Under the pieces are notes generated by a model that saw only the letters and a list, made by a program, of their open reading frames with translations, did not search any database and was not told where the DNA came from. A program made the position numbers and the translations under genes. A DNA stretch of 64,000 nucleotides from contig NZ_BMJV01000003.1 in the NCBI RefSeq assembly GCF_014643635.1, forward strand, positions 372,001 through 436,000, written 5' to 3'. Positions 34,167 through 42,715 of this stretch are shown here, piece by piece. This DNA comes from Salipiger pallidus. GTDB lineage: Bacteria > Pseudomonadota > Alphaproteobacteria > Rhodobacterales > Rhodobacteraceae. The stretch's first letter is position 1, and each line of letters starts with the position of its first letter.

Positions 34167-36305
34167 ATGATCGCGGCTGAAGACCTGATTGCGCTGGTCC
34201 GCAACTACAATCCTCACACCAACGAAGAACTCATCCGCGCGGCCTACGAGTTTGGCCGCGCGATGCATGACGGGCAGATGCGCCATTCCGGCGAGCCCTA
34301 CTTTACGCACCCTGTCGCCGTCGCTGCCATCCTCACGGAACAGCAGCTGGACGATGCCACGATCATCACCGCCCTACTGCATGACACGATCGAGGACACC
34401 CGCGCCTCGTGGCAGGACATCGCCGAACGCTTCGGGCGCGACGTGGCCGACCTCGTGGACGGGGTGACGAAGCTGACCAACCTTCAGCTGTCGAGCTCCG
34501 AGACCAAGCAGGCCGAGAACTTCCGCAAGCTGTTCATGGCCATGTCCAAGGACCTGCGGGTGATCCTCGTGAAGCTGGCCGACCGTCTGCACAACATGCG
34601 GACGATCAAGGCGATGCGCCCGGAAAAGCAGGTGCAGAAGGCGCGCGAGACCATGGACATCTACGCCCCCCTCGCGGGGCGGATGGGCATGCAGTGGATG
34701 CGTGAGGAACTCGAGGATCTGGCCTTCCGCGTGCTGAACCCCGAGGGGCGCGCCAGCATCATCCGCCGCTTCATCACGCTTCAGAAGGAAGCGGGCGACG
34801 TGATCCACCGGATTACCGGCGACATGCGTCACGAATTCGAGGTGGCAGGCATCGATGCCGAGGTCTTCGGCCGCGCCAAAAAGCCCTATTCGATCTGGCG
34901 CAAGATGCAGGAGAAGGGCCTTGGCTTTTCCCGGCTGTCGGACATCTACGGTTTCCGCGTGATCACCCGCAACGATATGGACTGCTACCGCGCTCTCGGC
35001 GTGATCCACCAGCGCTGGAAGTCGGTGCCGGGGCGGTTCAAGGATTACGTCAGCCAGCCGAAATCCAACGGTTACCGCAGCATCCACACCACCGTGTCGG
35101 GCCGCGATGGCAAGCGCGTCGAGGTCCAGATCCGCACCCGCCAGATGCACGAGGTCGCCGAAACCGGCGTGGCCGCGCACTGGTCCTATCGCGACGGGCA
35201 GCGGGCGGAGAACCCGTTTGCCGTCGATCCCGCGCGCTGGATCGCCTCCCTGACCGAGCAATTTGACGGCGAGGACGACCACGAGGATTTCCTCGAGGCC
35301 GTAAAACTCGAGATGTATTCGGACAAGGTGTTCTGCTTCACGCCCAAGGGCGACGTGGTGAAGTTGCCGCGCGGGGCGACGCCGCTGGATTACGCCTATG
35401 CCATCCACACCCGCATCGGATCGGGCTGCGTAGGGGCCAAGGTCGACGGGCTGAGGGTGCCGCTCTGGACCCGGCTCAAGAACGGTCAGTCGGTCGAGAT
35501 CATCACCGCTGAAGGCCAGACCCCGCAGGCCACATGGCTCGACATCGCGACCACGGGCAAGGCCCGCACCGCCATCCGCCGCGCCTTGCGCGAGGCCGGG
35601 CGCGAGCGGTTCATCCGGCTGGGCGTCGAACTGGCGCGGTCGGCTTTCGAGCACGTGGGCAAGAAGTCCACCGACAAAGTGCTGGAGCGGGCCGCGCGCA
35701 CCCTACGGCTCGAGGATGCGGACGAATTGCTGGCCCGACTGGGCAGCGCCGAGCTGACCTCGCGCGAAGTTGTTCACGCGGTCTACCCGGATCTCACGGT
35801 CAGTGACGAGAACGCCGTGGACAGCCATCGCGCGGTGATCGGCCTCGAGCCGGGGGTGGGGTTCACCCGCGCCCGTTGCTGTCAGCCGCTGCCCGGAGAG
35901 CGCATTGTCGGCATCACCCAGCGTGGCAAGGGCGTATTCGTCCACGCCATAGACTGCGAGTCGCTTGCCGCCTTCGAGGATCAGCCCGACCGCTGGGTTG
36001 ATCTTCGCTGGGCCGAGGGCAATCATCCGGCAGCCTACGCGGTCAGCCTCGAGTTGACGATCGGACATGCCGCAGGCGTGCTTGGTCGGGTTTGCACCTT
36101 GATCGGAGAGCGTCTGGCCAATATCTCGGATCTCGAGTTCGTGGATCGTAAACCAGATTTCTTTAGACTGCGGATGGACGTGGAACTGCGGGATGCGGAG
36201 CACCTCCATTCAGTGATCTCCGCACTCGAAGCGGAAAGCGATGTGGCCTCGGTCCATCGCCGCCGCGATGCGACCCTGTCGGCGGTGCCTACCGCAGCGG
36301 AATAG
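34167..36305 (+). CDS. rsh: Bifunctional (p)ppGpp synthetase/hydrolase (RelA/SpoT homologue)
   Basis: This 712-residue protein sets the level of the starvation signal (p)ppGpp. Domains in order are the HD hydrolase (about 25-180, with ALLHDTIEDT intact), the synthetase (about 230-350, with KPYSIWRKMQ, GRFKDYVSQPKSNGYRSIHT and VEVQIRT), TGS (about 385-450, CFTPKGDVVKLPRGATPLDYAYAIHT), a helical region with a conserved-Cys segment (FTRARCCQPLPGERIVGI) and a C-terminal ACT domain. Both active sites look intact, so it is probably bifunctional. It follows rpoZ and is likely cotranscribed with it. Confidence 0.96.
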   Translation: MIAAEDLIALVRNYNPHTNEELIRAAYEFGRAMHDGQMRHSGEPYFTHPVAVAAILTEQQLDDATIITALLHDTIEDTRASWQDIAERFGRDVADLVDGVTKLTNLQLSSSETKQAENFRKLFMAMSKDLRVILVKLADRLHNMRTIKAMRPEKQVQKARETMDIYAPLAGRMGMQWMREELEDLAFRVLNPEGRASIIRRFITLQKEAGDVIHRITGDMRHEFEVAGIDAEVFGRAKKPYSIWRKMQEKGLGFSRLSDIYGFRVITRNDMDCYRALGVIHQRWKSVPGRFKDYVSQPKSNGYRSIHTTVSGRDGKRVEVQIRTRQMHEVAETGVAAHWSYRDGQRAENPFAVDPARWIASLTEQFDGEDDHEDFLEAVKLEMYSDKVFCFTPKGDVVKLPRGATPLDYAYAIHTRIGSGCVGAKVDGLRVPLWTRLKNGQSVEIITAEGQTPQATWLDIATTGKARTAIRRALREAGRERFIRLGVELARSAFEHVGKKSTDKVLERAARTLRLEDADELLARLGSAELTSREVVHAVYPDLTVSDENAVDSHRAVIGLEPGVGFTRARCCQPLPGERIVGITQRGKGVFVHAIDCESLAAFEDQPDRWVDLRWAEGNHPAAYAVSLELTIGHAAGVLGRVCTLIGERLANISDLEFVDRKPDFFRLRMDVELRDAEHLHSVISALEAESDVASVHRRRDATLSAVPTAAE

Positions 36306-36425
36306 GGGCGCCGCGCAGAAGACCCCGGGCCGCCCATGCAGGGTGGCAGCGCAGCTGAGGTGACCGCAGGGTCGCAGAATGAACACAGCGGCGCCTTGCG
36401 TCGCAGAACGGACGGATAAGGGCCC

Positions 36426-37100
36426 TTGGTTTTCAAGCGCCGCGACAAGCGACCTTTCTGGCGTATCGTGCTGGAATTCTTCTGGCCGCGCGGCGGCTGG
36501 GCTCGCGCGGCGCGTTATGTTCAGCACCGTCTTCATCGCCTGCCCGACCCGCCGGAAAAGATCGCCCGTGGCGTCTTTGCTGGGGTGTTCACCACCTTCA
36601 CGCCGTTTTACGGGCTGCATTTTGTCGTGGCTGCCGCGGTGGCCTGGATGGTCCGGGGCAACGTGATCGCAGCGCTGCTGGGGACGTTCTTCGGCAACCC
36701 GCTGACCTATGTGCCGATCGGCATCGCCAGCCTGCGCACCGGCTACTGGCTTCTCGACATCGATCGCAGCGCGCCGCATCACCGCAACCTGCTGGAAAGC
36801 TTTGCCTACGCGGGCGGCGATCTGAAGGACAACGTGCTGGCGTGGTTTACCGGGGAACCGACCAACTGGTCTCATTTGAACGCCTTTTATCACACGGTAT
36901 TCTATCCCTACATGATCGGGGGCATCCTGCCGGGCATCATCACGGCGCTGGTGTGCTACTACCTGACCGTGCCGGTGATCCGGGCCTACCAGAACCACCG
37001 CAAGGGCAAGCTCAAGGCCAAGCTGGCTGCGCTGGCGGCCAAGTCGGAGAAGCCCGGTGAGCAGGGGCCGGGCAAGGCGCCCCCCGAGCACAAGACCTGA
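36426..37100 (+). CDS. DUF2062 family membrane protein
   Basis: This 224-residue protein has the DUF2062 layout: a basic N-terminus (RRDKRPFWRIVLEFFWPRGGW), RGVFAGVFTTFTPFYGLHF, the glycine-proline stretch TFFGNPLTYVPIG and two or three membrane helices, ending in a Lys-rich tail. The function is unknown. The start appears to be TTG at 36426, since no ATG or GTG precedes the conserved N-terminus in frame with a ribosome site. It follows rsh by 120 bases, an order common in this bacterial group. Confidence 0.85.
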   Translation: MVFKRRDKRPFWRIVLEFFWPRGGWARAARYVQHRLHRLPDPPEKIARGVFAGVFTTFTPFYGLHFVVAAAVAWMVRGNVIAALLGTFFGNPLTYVPIGIASLRTGYWLLDIDRSAPHHRNLLESFAYAGGDLKDNVLAWFTGEPTNWSHLNAFYHTVFYPYMIGGILPGIITALVCYYLTVPVIRAYQNHRKGKLKAKLAALAAKSEKPGEQGPGKAPPEHKT

Positions 37101-37141
37101 GTTCCGCCCAAATGTGGGCACGGGAGGGGAGGCCCGTTCAC

Positions 37142-37996
37142 ATGCGCCTGTTTCTTCTGGTCTGCGTGACCATGTGCGCCTTCGCGGCCAATTCCCTGCT
37201 GAACCGTGCGGCGCTGACCTCGGGCGGGATCGACGCGGTGAGCTTTGCCACCCTTCGGCTCGTCGCGGGCGCTTTCATGCTGGGGGCCCTGGTGCTGCTG
37301 CGCCACGGGGGGCTGCGGCTTGGCGGGCGTGGGCGGCTGGCGGGCGTCGTGGGGCTCTTTCTCTACATGTATGGCTTTTCGCTGGCCTATGATGGGCTGC
37401 CGGCAGGGCTGGGCGCCCTTCTGCTCTTCGGAATGGTGCAGGTCACGATGTTCGTCGGCAGCCTCGTCATGGGTGAAACGATCCCCGCGCGCCGCTGGCT
37501 GGGCGCTGCGCTGGCCTTCGCGGGGCTGGCGTGGCTGCTCTGGCCCGGTGGTGAGGCCGCGCCAAGCCTACCCCATTCGGCGGCGATGCTGGCCGCGGGC
37601 CTTGGCTGGGGCGTCTATTCCCTTGCGGGGCGGCTGTCCGAGGTACCACTGACCTCGGCGGCGGCGACGATGGTCATTACCGCAGGACTGGGCCTTCTGG
37701 TGCAGCTGGGGGCGTGGCCCGTGGGGCTCGCACATGGCGGCTGGGGCGGCGAAGCCATCGCGCTGGCGGTGATCTCGGGGGCGGTGACATCGGGGCTGGG
37801 CTACGCGCTGTGGTACACGGTTCTGCCGCGCATCCCCGGCAGCATCGCGGCGGTGGCGCAGCTGACCGTTCCGGTGCTTGCCATGGCCGGGGGAATCGCA
37901 CTGCTGGGTGAAAGCCTCAGCCCGCGATTCGCCGTATCGGCGGCGCTGGTGCTGGGCGGGGTGGGGCTGTCGGTGCTGCCGAAGCGCCGCGCCTAG
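37142..37996 (+). CDS. DMT superfamily (EamA domain) transporter
   Basis: This 284-residue protein has ten hydrophobic segments in two EamA repeats, as in drug/metabolite exporters. The first repeat holds LNRAALTSGGIDAVSFATLRL and the second LGYALWYTVLPRIPGSIAAV, followed by the typical GESLSPRFAVSAALVLGGV end. Substrates of such exporters range widely, so none is assigned. The ATG at 37142 follows GGGAGGGGAGG. It may be read through from the DUF2062 gene, 41 bases upstream. Confidence 0.88.
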   Translation: MRLFLLVCVTMCAFAANSLLNRAALTSGGIDAVSFATLRLVAGAFMLGALVLLRHGGLRLGGRGRLAGVVGLFLYMYGFSLAYDGLPAGLGALLLFGMVQVTMFVGSLVMGETIPARRWLGAALAFAGLAWLLWPGGEAAPSLPHSAAMLAAGLGWGVYSLAGRLSEVPLTSAAATMVITAGLGLLVQLGAWPVGLAHGGWGGEAIALAVISGAVTSGLGYALWYTVLPRIPGSIAAVAQLTVPVLAMAGGIALLGESLSPRFAVSAALVLGGVGLSVLPKRRA

Positions 37997-38114
37997 CGGG
38001 GCGGGCCTGAAGTGTCCCCTTGATGCCTCTGGCTGGTCTGTCCTGCCCCGGCATCGTTTCGGCCCCGTCTGGCCCTGTCTGCCGGGCCAAGGCCATCTGG
38101 TCTTGGCGGTCGCC

Positions 38115-38537
38115 CTAGTTGTCGGGCGCGACCTTGCCGCGCAGGGCCTTGACCTCTCCGCGCTGCTTCTTGCCCGCGAGGCGGCGTTTCTTGGACCCGA
38201 GCGTGGGTTTGGTGGGGATGCGCCGTTTCGGCTTTTCCAGCGCCTTGGCGATCAGTTCGGCCAGCCTGTCGCGAGCGATTTCGCGGTTGCGGGCCTGGCT
38301 GCGAGTCTCGTCGACCTGCAGGATCACCGCGCCTTCCTTGGTCCAGCGCCGACCCGCAAGCTTGCGCAGGCGGCTCTTCACGGGTGGTGGCAGGTTCGGA
38401 GATCGTTCTGCCTCGAACCGCAATTCGACGGCGGACGAGACCTTGTTCACGTTCTGCCCACCCGGCCCGGAGGCGCGGATGAACTGTTCGGTGATTTCCC
38501 AGTCCTCGATGCTGATACTGTTGGTGATCTTCAACAT
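38115..38537 (-). CDS. arfB: Alternative ribosome-rescue factor ArfB (peptidyl-tRNA hydrolase)
   Basis: This 140-residue protein frees ribosomes stalled at the end of broken mRNAs by hydrolysing peptidyl-tRNA. It has the release-factor motif in ASGPGGQNVNKVSSAVELRF (GGQ at residues 26-28) and a C-terminal basic tail (KPKRRIPTKPTLGSKKRR) that enters the empty mRNA channel. The length matches E. coli ArfB (YaeJ). The 5' region contains a hairpin and, further up, a short frame with a very strong ribosome site. The preceding gene on the strand ends at a bidirectional terminator. Confidence 0.96.
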   Translation of the reverse strand: MLKITNSISIEDWEITEQFIRASGPGGQNVNKVSSAVELRFEAERSPNLPPPVKSRLRKLAGRRWTKEGAVILQVDETRSQARNREIARDRLAELIAKALEKPKRRIPTKPTLGSKKRRLAGKKQRGEVKALRGKVAPDN

Positions 38538-38579
38538 GGGCAGGGATGTAGTGCGAAAGGGGCGTCTTGGAAACTGAAA

Positions 38580-38607
38580 TGGGCCGCCCTGCCTGTGGGG
38601 CGACCCA
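38580..38607 (-). promoter_or_regulatory. Hairpin in the arfB leader, possible attenuator
   Basis: TGGGTCGCCC and GGGCGGCCCA on the minus strand pair over 10 bp with one wobble and are followed by TTTCAGTTTCC. It lies 42 bases before the arfB start and 69 bases after the short upstream frame. The T-rich tail is weak, so it may be a conditional or poor terminator. Confidence 0.5.
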
Positions 38608-38675
38608 TTCGAGACGTCAAGGAGGCGGGCCGGTTAGGCAATGCCAATCCTTTGGGAGTCATGCCAGGGACTGCC

Positions 38676-38732
38676 CTAGCAGGTCTTCCTCCGAACTGTT
38701 CCGACACCTCTCTCCAATGTGACTCTAGACAC
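38676..38732 (-). CDS. Putative 18-residue leader peptide upstream of arfB
   Basis: A GTG-started frame encodes MSRVTLERGVGTVRRKTC and ends with TAG. The reason to report it is its ribosome site: GAAAGGAGGTGATCC (38734-38748) precedes the GTG with 7 bases between GGAGG and the start, and it is complementary to the last 15 or so bases of typical alphaproteobacterial 16S rRNA. The peptide is basic, with a C-terminal Cys, and matches no family I know. It could be a leader peptide whose translation state controls the downstream hairpin and arfB, or a small independent protein. Expression is not shown by sequence alone. Confidence 0.45.
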   Translation of the reverse strand: MSRVTLERGVGTVRRKTC

Positions 38733-38733
38733 T

Positions 38734-38748
38734 GGATCACCTCCTTTC
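38734..38748 (-). promoter_or_regulatory. Unusually complete Shine-Dalgarno sequence
   Basis: The minus strand reads GAAAGGAGGTGATCC, complementary to about 15 bases at the 3' end of 16S rRNA. Most ribosome sites in this window match only 4-7 bases. It decides the GTG start at 38732. A copied 16S fragment is unlikely, since bases further upstream of the match do not look like 16S. Confidence 0.6.
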
Positions 38749-38756
38749 AGCTGTTG

Positions 38757-38807
38757 AAAAACGCATCTTCAGGTTGGCACGGAAACCCGCACCGTCAAAG
38801 CGTTTTT
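38757..38807. terminator. Bidirectional terminator after the queuosine precursor transporter gene
   Basis: AAAAACGC (38757-38764) and GCGTTTTT (38800-38807) form the arms, with a further GC-rich hairpin (around GGTGCGG/CCGTGCC) inside. T runs lie at the outer ends in both directions. The arm overlaps the stop codon of the minus-strand gene. Confidence 0.6.
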
Positions 38808-39455
38808 TTAGGCCTGTGCCGGGGCGCGCCGTGCAAGTGCCTTCGAAACGATCACGCGGAACGGGATCAGCGCGAGAAGAGCAAGCGAGAGCTTCACCAG
38901 CCAGTCCGCGATCCCCAGCGACACCCACAGCGGCACCATCGGGCCAGCGCCCAGCAGGGGCAGGGTTTCCGCGGCCCAGGACACGTCGTTGCCCGGTTCA
39001 ATGAAGGTCAACGCGCCCGAGAAGGCGATGGAGAAAAATATCGCCGTGTCGAGCGAGCTGCCCACCAGCGTCGAGGCCAGCGGCGCACGCCACCACGCGC
39101 CGCCGCGCAGGCGGTCGAACACCGCCACGTCCATCAGCTGCGCCACGAGGAAGGCAAGGCCCGATCCGATGGCCACACGCAGGGTGACGGCGGGGTAGGT
39201 GTAGCCGTCGCCCTGCAGCATCACCTGCGTGCCGATGAGCGAGCAGATCGCCCCGACCACAAAGCCCGCAAGCACCACCTTGCGCGCGGCCTGCACGCCG
39301 TAGAGGCGGTTCATCACGTCGGTGACGAGGAAGGCGAGCGGATAGGTGAAGGCGCCCCATGTCAGCCACTGGCCGAAGAGGATCTGCACGAGAATGTTCG
39401 AGGCCAGCACGATGGCGGCCATGGCAAGGATGCCGGGGATATGCTTGCGCGTCAT
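38808..39455 (-). CDS. Queuosine precursor transporter (YhhQ family)
   Basis: This 215-residue protein has six hydrophobic segments and YhhQ family marks: ILVQILFGQWLTWGAFTYPLAFLVTD near residues 22-47, MNRLYGVQAARKVV, and SSLDTAIFFSIAFSG with conserved Ser and Asp. YhhQ carries 7-cyano-7-deazaguanine or related precursors for queuosine in tRNA. The gene stands alone between a leader hairpin and a terminator. A preQ1 riboswitch is often found before such genes, but I could not fit one here. Confidence 0.92.
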   Translation of the reverse strand: MTRKHIPGILAMAAIVLASNILVQILFGQWLTWGAFTYPLAFLVTDVMNRLYGVQAARKVVLAGFVVGAICSLIGTQVMLQGDGYTYPAVTLRVAIGSGLAFLVAQLMDVAVFDRLRGGAWWRAPLASTLVGSSLDTAIFFSIAFSGALTFIEPGNDVSWAAETLPLLGAGPMVPLWVSLGIADWLVKLSLALLALIPFRVIVSKALARRAPAQA

Positions 39456-39495
39456 GATCTATGAACCCGTTTTGGCAAGGTGGCGGGGAACTTGT

Positions 39496-39512
39496 TCCAC
39501 CCGTCGGGTGGA
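39496..39512 (-). promoter_or_regulatory. Hairpin in the leader of the queuosine precursor transporter gene
   Basis: TCCACCC and GGGTGGA pair around a 3-nt loop, 41 bases before the ATG. It is the only structured piece of the 88-base gap to the next gene upstream. It may belong to a leader or be the 3' end of the upstream gene's transcript. Confidence 0.35.
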
Positions 39513-39543
39513 CCGTGGCGCCCATACGGGCAGATTGGGCCTG

Positions 39544-40458
39544 TTAGGGCCGTTCGGGATTCGGCGCAAGGGATTCCGGCACGACGTATTCCACCAGCTC
39601 CGTGCGCTGGATGGCGAAGAAGTTGTCGTCCGAGATCATCGTCAGCACGATTTGCCCGGCCCCGTCGCGCCAGACGCCGATGCCTTCGAGGTTGTCATGC
39701 CGCCATACCGGGCTTTCGAACAGGGTCTCTTCGGCGCCGAAGCCCGTCTCGGTCAGCTCGAAGCGCCGTACCCGGCTGCGGAAGCCAAAGCCGGTAAAGC
39801 CACGTTCGAGCAGGTAGAACATCCCATCCGGCCCGATGTCGGCCCCCACGGCAAGAAAGGTGCCGCGGCGTGGGATTGTCGCAAAATCATGCCAGCCCTC
39901 TGCGTCCATGCGCCAGACCGGGAAGGGCGTGGCAAGATCGCCGGACTGTTCGGGCAGGGTATAGAGCCGCCCTTCGTTGTCGATGGCCAGCGCCTCGAGC
40001 GAGGCGTTGATTTCAAGCCCGCTGAAGTCAGGATGGCGGGGCAATGGGATGGCGCGTTCGGGCGTTTCGAATTCCGCGACGCGGGCGTAGCCCTCGTAGG
40101 ACACAAAGATACGGCCATCATCGCTGATCGCCAGCCCTTCGGAATCGCCGGCGGCGCCCTTGGGCTGGATGCCCTTGGCGTTTTTCAAAGGGACGATGGG
40201 CGATGGATCGATCGCGGCGATACGACCGTTCTCGCGCCGGATCTCTCCGGTGACGAACCATGACCGGTCGCTGATCGCGGTGAAGCGTGCGCCATCCTCG
40301 GAAATGTCGAACCCGGAAAACCCGCCGAAAGCGGGATCGTCCCTGGTCCATGTGTAGCTGCCGACGTGATGCGCCTCGCCGCCGCTTGCGGCGGCAGCGA
40401 AGGCGAGGGTTCCGGCCAGCAGGGCGCTGGTTACGGCGCCGCGAGGACGGATGCGCAT
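39544..40458 (-). CDS. Phytase-like esterase domain protein, secreted
   Basis: This 304-residue protein has a Sec-type N-terminus (residues 1-28) and a beta-propeller of the phytase-like esterase family, with segments such as FGGFSGFDISEDGARFTAISDRS, AGDSEGLAISDDGRIFVSYE and SLEALAIDNEGRLYTLPEQ. Each carries the Glu-Gly-Leu or Glu-Ala-Leu pattern seen across the family. The enzyme activity is unproven for most members. The gene starts inside the 3' end of mepA, overlapping by 28 bases, so it is translated from the same message. It may act on phosphorylated or envelope compounds. Confidence 0.82.
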   Translation of the reverse strand: MRIRPRGAVTSALLAGTLAFAAAASGGEAHHVGSYTWTRDDPAFGGFSGFDISEDGARFTAISDRSWFVTGEIRRENGRIAAIDPSPIVPLKNAKGIQPKGAAGDSEGLAISDDGRIFVSYEGYARVAEFETPERAIPLPRHPDFSGLEINASLEALAIDNEGRLYTLPEQSGDLATPFPVWRMDAEGWHDFATIPRRGTFLAVGADIGPDGMFYLLERGFTGFGFRSRVRRFELTETGFGAEETLFESPVWRHDNLEGIGVWRDGAGQIVLTMISDDNFFAIQRTELVEYVVPESLAPNPERP

Positions 40459-41351
40459 TGTGCCGGCAGGTCTCCCATCACGAGGTCACGTTTGGGCTTG
40501 GGCGCCGGTGCGTTGGGATCCGGGGGCGGCGGGTTCAGGATGTTGTTCACCCAGGCCTGCGCATCGGCGCAGCCGTCGCCCGGGGGCGGCGGGGCCTGGT
40601 TGACGCAGCCGGTGGCGTCGGGAGGGCAGCTGAGCCGCACGTGGAAGTGGTAGTGGTGACCGTACCATGGCCGGATCTTGCGCAGCCACGACCGGTCGCC
40701 CGTCTCGTCGTTGCACATCTGAACCTTGGCGCCGGGGAAGATGAAAATTCGCGCCACCCGAGGATCGGAGGCGGCGGCCTTCAGCAGCTCGTGGTGCGAG
40801 CGGGTCCAGTTGTTGTTGGTGAAGGCGCCGGACTGGCGGCGCATGGAGATCGACGAGATGTTCTCTCGCGCGCTGCGGCTGAGGTTCATGTCCGTAGCCG
40901 GGCGCAGCCAGATGTCCGCATCGAGCCCGACTTGGTGGCTGGCATGCCCCGAGGTCATCGGGCCGCCGCGCGGCTGGCTCATGTCGCCCACGTAGATGCC
41001 GTTCCAGCCGGGCAGTTGCGCCGCCTTGCGGCTGAGGTCCTGCACGTAATCGACGGTGATCGGCAGCGCCCAGTTGCGGTTGCGTGACAGGCGCATGGCC
41101 TGCCAGGTGCTGCCGGTTTCGGGAAGCTGCACGGCCCCCGCGGCGCACCCCTTGGAATAGCTGCCATAGGCGGCGGGGGACTGGCCCGAGCCAACGCTTT
41201 GCGAACCGAACATCGCCTTGGCGCTTTTGGTGGAAATCGCGCCGGTGACGCGGGGAAGGTCTTCTTCGCTGACTGACGCTACGGGGCGGTCGCCGCCGCA
41301 GCCGGTCAATACCGCTGTCGCGAGGGCAAGGGCTGTGATGGTGCGGATCAT
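40431..41351 (-). CDS. mepA: Penicillin-insensitive murein endopeptidase
   Basis: This 306-residue LAS-type metallopeptidase cleaves D-alanyl-meso-diaminopimelyl crosslinks in peptidoglycan. The zinc ligands are in TSGHASHQVGLDADIWLRP and WYGHHYHFHVRLSCP. A lipobox (LTGC, Cys18) suggests a lipid-anchored form, unlike E. coli MepA, which has an ordinary signal peptide. The Pro-rich C-terminal part (around APPPPGDGC and NPPPPDPNAPAPKP) extends beyond the catalytic domain. It lies between an MFS gene (4-base overlap) and the phytase-like gene (28-base overlap). Confidence 0.95.
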   Translation of the reverse strand: MIRTITALALATAVLTGCGGDRPVASVSEEDLPRVTGAISTKSAKAMFGSQSVGSGQSPAAYGSYSKGCAAGAVQLPETGSTWQAMRLSRNRNWALPITVDYVQDLSRKAAQLPGWNGIYVGDMSQPRGGPMTSGHASHQVGLDADIWLRPATDMNLSRSARENISSISMRRQSGAFTNNNWTRSHHELLKAAASDPRVARIFIFPGAKVQMCNDETGDRSWLRKIRPWYGHHYHFHVRLSCPPDATGCVNQAPPPPGDGCADAQAWVNNILNPPPPDPNAPAPKPKRDLVMGDLPAQCASVLAAP

Positions 41352-42715
41352 GCTGCTCGGTCTCCGTCTGGTTGGACCCACGCTAGCAGAACGAGGCCGC
41401 CAAGGAAAAGGAAGATCACCGGAAGAAAGCCCAGCTGGTTGCTTTGCGTCCAGAGGGTGAAGAAAGTGATCAGTGCGGGGGCAAGGAAGGCCGTCGCCTT
41501 GCCGGTGAGGGCAAAGAGGCCGAACGCCTCGGCGGCGCGATCCGGGTCGGTGTGGCGCACCATCATCGACCGCGACGCGGAATAGAGCACACCGCCTGCG
41601 CCGCCGATCACCGCGCCGCAGAGGTAGAAGATGATGTCCGGCAGGGGCGATCCCTCGGGCAGGGGGATCCACAGGATGTGCTCACGCGACATGCCGATGA
41701 TGATCGTGCTCACCCCGATGAGTAGCCAGACGCAGGTGGTGATGACCGGCTTCGGGCCGATCCGCTTGTCCGCCATCCCGCCCAGCCATGACAGCAGCGC
41801 CGCGGCGATGGCGGCAATGATGCCGAAGATGCCGATCTGGGTGATCTCCCACCCCAGCACCAGCCGCGCATAGATCCCGCCATAGGCATAAAGCGCTCCC
41901 ATGCTGTCGCGGTAGAGCATCGAGGCGATAAGGAAGTTGCGATAGGACCGGCGGTGCGCAAGCTCGGCCAGTGCGGCCTTGAGGTCGCTCATCACCTGTC
42001 TCATGCGGACACGGGCGACAGGCGCGCTGCGTGGCTCGCGGTTCCAAAGGAAATACGGGATCAGGAAAACAGCCAGCCAGAGCGCGATGAACGGCCCGAC
42101 GAAACGCGTGCCCTCGCGCATTTCGGGGTCGAGGCCGAAGGCCGGGGCCAGGGCGATGAGGGTGGTGCCGCTGTCGTTCTCGGCAAAGAACAGCAGCATG
42201 ATGAACAGCGACACCACGCCGCCCCAGTAGCCGAAGGCCAGCGCCGAACCCGAGATCCGCCCCACCTCGCCCGGTGGCCCCAGCGCGGGGAGGGTGGCAT
42301 TGTTGAGGTTGAAAGCGCATTCTGACGCGGTGAAACCGACCCAGAACGCCACCAGCGCCAGCATCAGCCCGGTGCCGTCCGGCAGCAGCCCCCAGAGCAT
42401 CGCGGCGCAGATCACCGCGATGGCGGCAAAGGCGGCGATCCACGGCGTCTTGCGCCCCGAGGCATCGGCCCATGCCCCGAGCACCGGGGCCGACAGCGCG
42501 ATGAAGATCCCCGATACCGTCTGCGCCGAGGACCACAGCCCCTGCGCCTGCGCCTTGGCCGCATCCTCGGCCATGCCGGTACCGGCGAAGTAGTCCGCGG
42601 CGACGGCAGCAAAATAGGGCGAGAAGACGAAGGTCAGCCCCAGAGTGGCATAGGGCTGCTGCGCCCAGTCAAAGAACATCCAGCCCCAGATGCGCCGCTT
42701 TGAAACCTGTTCCAT
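41348..42715 (-). CDS. MFS transporter (UMF1/Atg22-like family)
   Basis: This 455-residue membrane protein has about twelve hydrophobic segments. Its opening, RRIWGWMFFDWAQQPYATLGLTFVFSPYF, is typical of the UMF1/YxiO group of the major facilitator superfamily, related to vacuolar amino acid effluxer Atg22. The central loop and IYARLVLGWEITQIG, GGMADKRIGPKP are further family features. The substrate is unknown. The ATG at 42715 is chosen because of the conserved N-terminus; longer forms add a poor segment. The stop overlaps the mepA start by 4 bases. Confidence 0.9.
   Translation of the reverse strand: MEQVSKRRIWGWMFFDWAQQPYATLGLTFVFSPYFAAVAADYFAGTGMAEDAAKAQAQGLWSSAQTVSGIFIALSAPVLGAWADASGRKTPWIAAFAAIAVICAAMLWGLLPDGTGLMLALVAFWVGFTASECAFNLNNATLPALGPPGEVGRISGSALAFGYWGGVVSLFIMLLFFAENDSGTTLIALAPAFGLDPEMREGTRFVGPFIALWLAVFLIPYFLWNREPRSAPVARVRMRQVMSDLKAALAELAHRRSYRNFLIASMLYRDSMGALYAYGGIYARLVLGWEITQIGIFGIIAAIAAALLSWLGGMADKRIGPKPVITTCVWLLIGVSTIIIGMSREHILWIPLPEGSPLPDIIFYLCGAVIGGAGGVLYSASRSMMVRHTDPDRAAEAFGLFALTGKATAFLAPALITFFTLWTQSNQLGFLPVIFLFLGGLVLLAWVQPDGDRAA

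Noticed and set aside
38732-38748. Fragment of a 16S rRNA gene
   Set aside because: The 17-base match to the 16S 3' end is exact, but bases on both sides do not match 16S. It is better explained as a Shine-Dalgarno sequence on the minus strand.
39456-39543. preQ1 riboswitch before the queuosine precursor transporter gene
   Set aside because: The gap holds a small hairpin, but neither the preQ1-I tail nor the preQ1-II pattern is visible.
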